From assembly GCA_948330435.1 (NCBI GenBank), contig CAOJBY010000034.1:1-34851 (forward strand): DNA of 34,851 bases. The letters run 5' to 3'. Below, in pieces: positions 29,892 through 34,851 of the stretch. Made by a program: the position numbers and the translations under genes. Under the pieces are notes generated by a model. That model was not told the DNA's origin. It did no database searches and saw nothing but the letters and a program-made list of their open reading frames with translations. The first letter of the stretch is position 1. Every line of letters begins with the position of its first letter. This DNA comes from an uncultured Lachnoclostridium sp. GTDB lineage: Bacteria; Bacillota; Clostridia; Lachnospirales; Lachnospiraceae.

Positions 29892-32027
29892 ATGAGCGTA
29901 TTAACAGATTTGATTTATGGCGGTTCCAACGCCGTTGCGGGGCTGACTGAGAATGCAGTCAATGATGCCATTGCAAAGCACGGAGAGGATAAAAAGGTCG
30001 CAATGCCGGATACGGCATATTTTCTGCCTACCATCTATGCGGCGACAGGTGTGAAAGTAAGTAAGTTAAGCGATCTGCCTGCCTGCGTAGGCGTATTGAA
30101 GAGCCTGATTACCAACAAAGAGGATTTGGGCGATGCTTTGAATGCAGGTCTTGCCACTGCGGTTGGTGCGGAGATTATCGAGGCACTGAAGTATGTGGAG
30201 AGTGCGGAGCCTTATGCAGAGGACAGCGGCATCGGCTTTGTTCCTGATCCGATAATCCGTTCTCTCGGCGTACCTCTTGTTACCGGCGATATTCCCGGTG
30301 TAGCCGTTGTGCTGGGCAAGGCGGACGATGCTGCAAATGTAGTGGATGTAGTAAAGGATTATCAGAGTAAGGGTATCATGACTTTCCTGATTGGCGATGT
30401 TATTGAGCAGTGTATGGAGGGCGGCGTGAAGATCGGACTTGATTTCCGTGTAGTTCCTCTGGGACATGACGTGACCTCTGTTATTCATGTAGTAACCGTT
30501 GCCATTCGTGCGGCTCTGATCTTCGGTAATGTAACACCAGGCGATCTGCCGGGACTTCTTACTTACACCAAGGAGAGGGTTCCTGCATTTGTCAATACAT
30601 TCGGAGCACTGAATGAGGTAGTGGTATCCGCAGGAGCAGGTGCTATCGCACTGGGCTTCCCGGTAGTGGTAGACGTGGATCTTGGTGAAAATCAGGTTCC
30701 GGGTGCATTGGAGTCTGTGACGGATCATGCTATGACTGTGAAGAAGTCCTTAGAGCTTCGCAATATTAAGATTAAGGTAAAAGAGCTTCCCATCCCAGTT
30801 GCATTTGCTTCCGCATTTGAGGGTGAGATTATCCGTAAGGGCGATATGCAGGTTGAGTTTAGTTCCCATAAGCAGCCTACCTGTGAGCTGGTTCAGACGA
30901 GAACAGACAGCGAGGTTGAGGATCACAAGATTACCATTGTGGGCGGTGATCTGGACGAGCTGGAAGCAGGCGGAACCTATGCACTGGCTACCTTTGTTGA
31001 GGTTGCGGGAGCCAAGATGCAGTCTGACTTTGAGTCTGTAATTGAGCGGAAGATTCATGCGTGGTTCAACTATATGGAAGGTGTAATGCACACCGGTCAG
31101 AGAAACCAGATTCGTGTCCGTATCAATAAGGAGGCATTTGAAAAGGGATTAAGGCTTACTCATTTTGCAGAGGTTCTCTATGCAATGATTATGGATGAGT
31201 TTGACATTGTTGTGGATAAATGCCAGATTACCATGGTAACGGATGCTGCCAAGGTTCAGGAGATCCTGGACGGCACGGCTATGCCGGCTTATGCGGCAAG
31301 AGACCAGAGACTGGAGTCCCTGACAGACGAGAGCGTAGACGTATTCTACACCTGTACACTGTGTCAGTCCTTTGCACCCTCTCACTGCTGCGTAGTAACG
31401 CCTGAGAGACTGGGACTTTGCGGAGCCGTTTCATGGCTGGATGCAAAGGCTACCAAGGAGCTGACGCCTACCGGTCCCTGCCAGCCTATTTCCAAGGAGG
31501 GCTGTGAGGATGAGGTGAAGGGTGTATATCCGGATGTAAACCGCATGGTAGAGCAGGCAACACAGGGTGCTCTTTCCAAGGTTACGCTGTACTCCATCAT
31601 GGAAGATCCCATGACCTCCTGCGGATGCTTTGAGTGTATCTGCGGGATTGAGCCTTTCTCCAACGGCGTTATCATTGCCAACCGTGAGTATGCAGGCATG
31701 ACACCGCTTGGAATGACCTTTGGTGAACTTGCTTCCATGACGGGCGGCGGTGTTCAGACTCCCGGATTCATGGGACACGGCAGACACTTTATCGCTTCCA
31801 AGAAATTCATGAGTGCAGAGGGCGGCTTTGAGCGTATCGTCTGGATGCCCAAGGAGCTGAAGGATGATGTGGCGGAGAGACTAAATAAGTCTGCCAAGGA
31901 GAAATACGGCATTGACAACTTCTGCGATATGATTGCAGACGAGACCATTGCTACGGATGAGGAGACCTTGATGGCATTCCTGACCGAGAAGAGCCATCCG
32001 GTATTGGGTCTGGATCCGATTATGTAA
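29892..32027 (+). CDS. acsB: Acetyl-CoA synthase (CODH/ACS subunit AcsB, bacterial type)
   Basis: 711-aa nickel-iron-sulfur enzyme of the Wood-Ljungdahl pathway. It condenses CO, a methyl group from the corrinoid protein, and CoA into acetyl-CoA; it works with CODH (AcsA), which supplies CO through a tunnel. The A-cluster cysteines are C488, C491, C500 and C510 for the 4Fe-4S cubane and C577-G-C579 for the distal nickel; they match the Moorella enzyme with a constant offset of 18 residues. The N-terminal CODH-binding domain, absent in archaeal homologues, is present, and length is normal. AAGGAGGG precedes ATG 29892. No other pathway gene (acsA, acsC, acsD, acsE, cooC) lies in the window, although acsB is usually clustered with them. 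A strong terminator follows. Confidence 0.97.
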   Translation: MSVLTDLIYGGSNAVAGLTENAVNDAIAKHGEDKKVAMPDTAYFLPTIYAATGVKVSKLSDLPACVGVLKSLITNKEDLGDALNAGLATAVGAEIIEALKYVESAEPYAEDSGIGFVPDPIIRSLGVPLVTGDIPGVAVVLGKADDAANVVDVVKDYQSKGIMTFLIGDVIEQCMEGGVKIGLDFRVVPLGHDVTSVIHVVTVAIRAALIFGNVTPGDLPGLLTYTKERVPAFVNTFGALNEVVVSAGAGAIALGFPVVVDVDLGENQVPGALESVTDHAMTVKKSLELRNIKIKVKELPIPVAFASAFEGEIIRKGDMQVEFSSHKQPTCELVQTRTDSEVEDHKITIVGGDLDELEAGGTYALATFVEVAGAKMQSDFESVIERKIHAWFNYMEGVMHTGQRNQIRVRINKEAFEKGLRLTHFAEVLYAMIMDEFDIVVDKCQITMVTDAAKVQEILDGTAMPAYAARDQRLESLTDESVDVFYTCTLCQSFAPSHCCVVTPERLGLCGAVSWLDAKATKELTPTGPCQPISKEGCEDEVKGVYPDVNRMVEQATQGALSKVTLYSIMEDPMTSCGCFECICGIEPFSNGVIIANREYAGMTPLGMTFGELASMTGGGVQTPGFMGHGRHFIASKKFMSAEGGFERIVWMPKELKDDVAERLNKSAKEKYGIDNFCDMIADETIATDEETLMAFLTEKSHPVLGLDPIM

Positions 32028-32057
32028 AAGTTGCATTTTTTAAATGATGTTGAGATT

Positions 32058-32099
32058 CCCCCGTTTACAGTCCGAAAGGCTGCGGACGGGGGATTTTTT
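32058..32099 (+). terminator. Terminator after acsB
   Basis: CCCCCGT (32058-32064) pairs with ACGGGGG (32086-32092), and an inner CCG/CGG pair lies near the loop. Six T's follow (32094-32099), directly joined to the AGGAG ribosome site of the next gene. Confidence 0.85.
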
Positions 32100-32111
32100 A
32101 GGAGACAAAGT

Positions 32112-32477
32112 ATGAAGCTGAAACGGATGGAACGGGATTTTACCGTATGCAGGGTTGCGGATGAAAAGGAAATTGATTTGACGAAAGAATTCTGCTTTGT
32201 AGGGAAGACGGATGAGGAGATTTCTCTGGTTTGTGTTACGGAGGATGTGCCGGAGCATACCCTGCAAAGAGAAGATGGGTGGAAAGCTTTTCGGATTGAG
32301 GGAGAGCTTGATTTTTCGCTGATTGGGATTCTGGCGGGGATTTCTGCTTTGCTTGCAAAGGCCAAGATTGGTATTTTTGTGGTGTCTACTTATGGGACGG
32401 ATTATGTGCTGGTGAAAAAAGTGCAGTATGAGAAAGCCCTTGAAACCCTTGCCGGGGCAGGGTATGAGATCAATTGA
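32112..32477 (+). CDS. ACT domain-containing protein
   Basis: 121-aa protein made of ACT-type folds (ACT_3/ACT_7-like), recognisable from FRIEGELDFSLIGILAGISA followed by LLAKAKIGIFVVSTYGTDYV and LVKK. Stand-alone ACT proteins of this CASTOR-like type bind amino acids as small sensors; the ligand is not predictable. ATG 32112 has AGGAG at 32100-32104, immediately after the terminator T-run of acsB, so it depends on read-through or on a promoter not evident here. In-frame sequence back to 32031 lies within the terminator and is rejected as start. A role with acsB is only suggested by position. Confidence 0.85.
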   Translation: MKLKRMERDFTVCRVADEKEIDLTKEFCFVGKTDEEISLVCVTEDVPEHTLQREDGWKAFRIEGELDFSLIGILAGISALLAKAKIGIFVVSTYGTDYVLVKKVQYEKALETLAGAGYEIN

Positions 32478-32573
32478 CATATCATTTTGGCAAAATAAAT
32501 TGCTATGTTAGTTACATTATGGTAGGATAATGCTATACCAAAGATGATCCGTTACCAATGATAGCAAATCAGA

Positions 32574-33518
32574 ATGAAAACGAGAGAATCGAGGTATCTA
32601 CATAGTATGAAGCAGGAAGAAAGAACTACTCAGGAAGTAAAGCTTACAGTAAAAGACAGTGTATTCACAGATCTGTTTAAAATTCCCAAGAATCTTCTCC
32701 AATTGTATCAGGCACTGCACCCAGAGGATCAGGATACGACCGAGGACTGCATCAGTAATGTGACAATCAAAAATGTTTTTCTGGATCAACCATATAATGA
32801 TCTTGGCTTTCAGGTTGGGGAAAGACTGATAGTGCTCGTGGAGGCACAGGCGAGTTGGACGGTTAATATTATTGTAAGAAGCCTTTTGTATCTCGCCCAG
32901 ACTTATCAGGAATATATCGAGAGTACCAGACAAAATGTATATACAAGTAAACGGTTAAAATTGCCTATACCGGAGCTGTATGTGATTTATACGGGAAAGC
33001 GAAAGATGAAGCCGGAGCTTCTGTATTTGTCCAAGGAATTTTTTGGAGGAGCCGAATGTGCGGTAGAAGTAAAGGTAAAGATGATATATGATGGGGAAAA
33101 TGGAGATATTATTCATCAGTATGTAACCTTTACCAGAATCTATAACGAACAGGTGAAGATGTATGGCAGAACCAGAGAGGCTGTTTTGGAAACGATTCGT
33201 ATTTGTAAAGATCAGGATGTTTTGCGAGAGTATCTGGAGCACAGGGAAAAGGAGGTTGTAGATATTATGATGACATTGTTTGATGATGAATACATCTATC
33301 GAACCTTTCTTGCAAGCAAGGAGAAGGAAGCTGAGGAAAGAGGGGAAAAGAGAGGAGAAAAAAGAGGAGAAAAGAAAGCAGAAAAGAGAGCAGAAAAGAG
33401 AGCAAAGGAAGCTGCTCGAAAGTTATATGAAAGAGGTAATTCTCCGGAAGATATTGCAGAGATTCTGGATATACGTGTGGAAGAAGTAAGATTATGGCTG
33501 GGCTTAACTTCCGTATAA
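32574..33518 (+). CDS. Rpn family PD-(D/E)XK nuclease / putative transposase
   Basis: 314-aa protein. The N-terminal part, with VKDSVFTDLFKIPKNLLQLY and the nuclease core D76 (PYNDLGFQVGERL) and E90-A-Q92 (LIVLVEAQASW), is typical of the Rpn family; EAQ in place of E-x-K is usual there. Residues about 245-290 are a very charged repeat (EERGEKRGEKRGEKKAEKRA), encoded by a purine-rich tract prone to slippage, followed by an HTH-like tail (SPEDIAEILDIRVEEVRLW). The first ATG (32574) lacks a good ribosome site; ATG 32607 has GAGG 13 bases upstream. A possible operator CATTAT-N6-ATAATG lies at about 32516-32533. It is a distant relative of the fragment at 3-347. Activity is untested. Confidence 0.82.
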   Translation: MKTRESRYLHSMKQEERTTQEVKLTVKDSVFTDLFKIPKNLLQLYQALHPEDQDTTEDCISNVTIKNVFLDQPYNDLGFQVGERLIVLVEAQASWTVNIIVRSLLYLAQTYQEYIESTRQNVYTSKRLKLPIPELYVIYTGKRKMKPELLYLSKEFFGGAECAVEVKVKMIYDGENGDIIHQYVTFTRIYNEQVKMYGRTREAVLETIRICKDQDVLREYLEHREKEVVDIMMTLFDDEYIYRTFLASKEKEAEERGEKRGEKRGEKKAEKRAEKRAKEAARKLYERGNSPEDIAEILDIRVEEVRLWLGLTSV

Positions 33519-33556
33519 CATTTTGAAAGGTAGTTGAAAAGCAAATGGTTATGACT

Positions 33557-33600
33557 AAAATGTGGAGCTTTGGATTTTACTAGGAGGTTCCACATTTTCT
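33557..33600 (+). terminator. Terminator-like hairpin after the Rpn gene
   Basis: AAAATGTGGA (33557-33566) pairs perfectly with TCCACATTTT (33589-33598), 22-base loop. The T's of the 3' arm lead into CTTCATATTTTTATA. Confidence 0.65.
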
Positions 33601-33614
33601 TCATATTTTTATAC

Positions 33615-33670
33615 CCTACAGGTAGCCCATTCATGCATATCCCTTTCAGGATGGGAGGACGACCTCCGAT
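33615..33670. repeat. Dispersed structured element, copy 2
   Basis: CCTACAGGTAGCCCATTCAT continues as GCATATCCCTTTCAGGATGGG. It aligns with 23316-23369 (CCTGCGGGTACCCCATAATA...), and where that copy has CCCCC-TTAC-GGGGG this one has ATCC-CTTTCA-GGAT, followed by GGAGG-ACGA-CCTCC. Conserved pairing with changed bases suggests a functional RNA or DNA structure. The surrounding 33519-33742 has no other gene. Confidence 0.6.
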
Positions 33671-33742
33671 AAGGTATGAAAGTAGGTTATGTTTTTGCAA
33701 TGAAAGTTTAATTCAAAATTTTCCTACAGAAGAGAGGTATCA

Positions 33743-34435
33743 ATGAATATAAAAAATTATTACATAGAATCGGGCCAGGGCTTTCCACTGATTCTGCTCC
33801 ACGGAAATGGTGAGAATCATGAGTACTTTGTCCATCAGATTGCCGAATTTTCAAAAATCCGCCGTGTCCTGGCGATAGATACCAGAGGACACGGAAAAAC
33901 ACCAAGAGGTGACGGGCCTTTTACCATTGCCCGGTTTGCAGAGGATTTAAAGGTATTTTTGGAGGAACAGGGAATTGAAAAGGCGGATGTTTTAGGATTT
34001 TCCGACGGCGGGAATATTGCTCTTGTTTTTGCCATGAGGTATCCGGAATGCGTGCGGAACCTTGTTTTAAACGGAGCCAATCTGGATCCCAAAGGAGTAA
34101 AGGCATCCATACAGCTGCCGATTATCCTAGGATGCAAGATAGCAAGTCTCTTTGCATCAAAGAGTCCCAAGGCCCGCCGCAGTGCGGAATTGCTGGGGCT
34201 GATGGTTCACGATCCCAATGTGAAACCGGAGGATTTGCGGAAGATTCAGGCAAGAACCCTGGTGATTGCCGGTACAAAGGATATGATTAAGCGTTCTCAC
34301 ACGGAATTGATTGCCCGCAGTATCAAGGGGGCCAAGCTGGTCTTTTTGGAGGGGGATCATTTTATTGCCAATAAAAGGGCAACGGAATTTAATGAGGTGG
34401 TGGGGAGGTTTTTGGAAAACCTGTCCCACTGTTAG
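33743..34435 (+). CDS. Alpha/beta-fold hydrolase
   Basis: 230-aa hydrolase with the catalytic triad Ser87 (nucleophile elbow GFSDGG), Asp180 (AGTKDMI) and His206 (EGDHFI). The oxyanion loop is HGNGE (20-24). It has the usual RGHGKT motif (48-53). No signal peptide, so it is cytoplasmic. The substrate (an ester or a C-C bond) cannot be predicted from this family. AGAGAGG precedes ATG 33743. It is the last gene of the window. Confidence 0.88.
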   Translation: MNIKNYYIESGQGFPLILLHGNGENHEYFVHQIAEFSKIRRVLAIDTRGHGKTPRGDGPFTIARFAEDLKVFLEEQGIEKADVLGFSDGGNIALVFAMRYPECVRNLVLNGANLDPKGVKASIQLPIILGCKIASLFASKSPKARRSAELLGLMVHDPNVKPEDLRKIQARTLVIAGTKDMIKRSHTELIARSIKGAKLVFLEGDHFIANKRATEFNEVVGRFLENLSHC

Positions 34436-34469
34436 ATTCGCACTTTGAGTGGCGAAACACTCACGTATA

Positions 34470-34541
34470 ACTGTCTCACTTAGGGCCGAGATATGCCCGC
34501 TTATCACTGTCTCCGTTAAAGGTCGAGATATACCTCCTGTT
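34470..34541. repeat. Two imperfect 36-bp direct repeats
   Basis: Unit 1 (34470-34505) and unit 2 (34506-34541) both read ACTGTCTC..TTA....CGAGATAT.CC..CT. Multiple tandem repeats of this kind lie at the ends of some insertion sequences (IS21-type), but no transposase is seen in the window. An IS end or remnant is a guess. Confidence 0.55.
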
Positions 34542-34851
34542 AGGCCAAATGGCATTTGTCTATATACAGCATTTTGAACAGTATTTTTTCAAACGACCAA
34601 TTTAGAATATTATTTGTGAACATGCTTGCAAAATAAAAAAGAGTGCAATCGGATATACATACAGTAAACATTGAAGTCGCTGTTGATGATAGCACTCAAT
34701 TAATAAAATAATTATTTCAATCCACATATGAAATTTTGATACACAACTTCACATGACAAAAGTTGATCCTTATATAATATTGCATTTTAACATTTGAACT
34801 GTAACGGTTTCAAAATTAGGTATGCTATGGGCGGCAGTATCTGACGCCCTA
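34542..34851. other. AT-rich gene-free end of the window with a CRISPR-repeat-like sequence
   Basis: No ORF with a ribosome site is visible. At 34714-34742 the minus strand reads GTATCAAAATTTCATATGTG then GATTGAAAT, resembling type I-B CRISPR repeats that end in ATTGAAA. A poorly matching sequence 65 bases further right (34779-34805) could be a degenerate second copy. No cas gene is in the window. Confidence 0.25.

Noticed and set aside
30066..30728. 220-aa minus-strand open frame inside acsB
   Set aside because: Antisense shadow of a strongly conserved enzyme gene.
24643..34600. Shared TTTTTCAAACGAC at 24643-24655 and near 34585-34597
   Set aside because: Only 13 bases, AT-rich, no structure; could be chance. 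Recorded for a genome-wide check only.

Overview
The window looks like a chromosomal segment of an acetogenic Lachnospiraceae bacterium (Clostridia; Blautia-like, genus not provable from here). The pointers are a bacterial-type acetyl-CoA synthase (acsB, 29892-32027), Bce-type peptide-sensing ABC modules, Rpn/PD-(D/E)XK 'transposase' proteins, strong AGGAGG ribosome binding sites, a few GTG/TTG starts, and short AT-rich intergenic regions with TTGACA/TATAAT-type promoters. No rRNA or tRNA gene was seen.

Layout. 1-1800: tail of an Rpn-type nuclease, a membrane-anchored N-acetylmuramoyl-L-alanine amidase, and on the minus strand a 47-codon antitoxin-like ORF with its own promoter and palindromic operator. 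2041-7993: a two-component/ABC operon (response regulator, kinase, ATPase, 863-aa FtsX permease, second ATPase). 8034-11122: a possible orphan restriction endonuclease and an AAA-ATPase/PD-(D/E)XK protein. 11510-12542: ECF sigma factor and zinc-finger anti-sigma factor behind a 51-bp tandem duplication. 12610-17249: a complete BceRS-BceAB-like peptide sensing and detoxification module. 17250-19605: long nested palindrome, an AT-rich phage/ICE-type gene, a truncated QueG-like gene and a lipoprotein. 19840-23268: a leader terminator, an LRR lipoprotein, and a Na+-decarboxylase beta subunit with a tiny gamma-like subunit. 23316-26979: a 63-aa membrane peptide, a NimA-like flavoprotein, a DUF2975-like/YozG-like pair and a lipoprotein. 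27074-29608 (minus): a hybrid histidine kinase. 29808-32477: acsB and an ACT-domain protein. 32574-34435: an Rpn-family protein and an alpha/beta hydrolase. The last 400 bases hold direct repeats and a CRISPR-repeat-like sequence, but no gene.

How it works together. Much of the segment is envelope sensing and defence: two sensor/ABC modules, an ECF/anti-sigma pair, a hybrid kinase and surface lipoproteins. The bceAB-like promoter (14357-14422) and the promoter of the distant 63-aa membrane peptide (23373-23446) share architecture: a TGTAAGG half-site exactly 15 bases upstream of a TGGTAC -35 with a 17-base spacer. This suggests that the same response regulator controls both. The intergenic regions carry several families of long or repeated hairpins that the genes do not explain. 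Two have the same core inside different self-complementary arms (11141-11238 and 17269-17480), and another two are divergent copies of a structured element (23316-23369 and 33615-33670).
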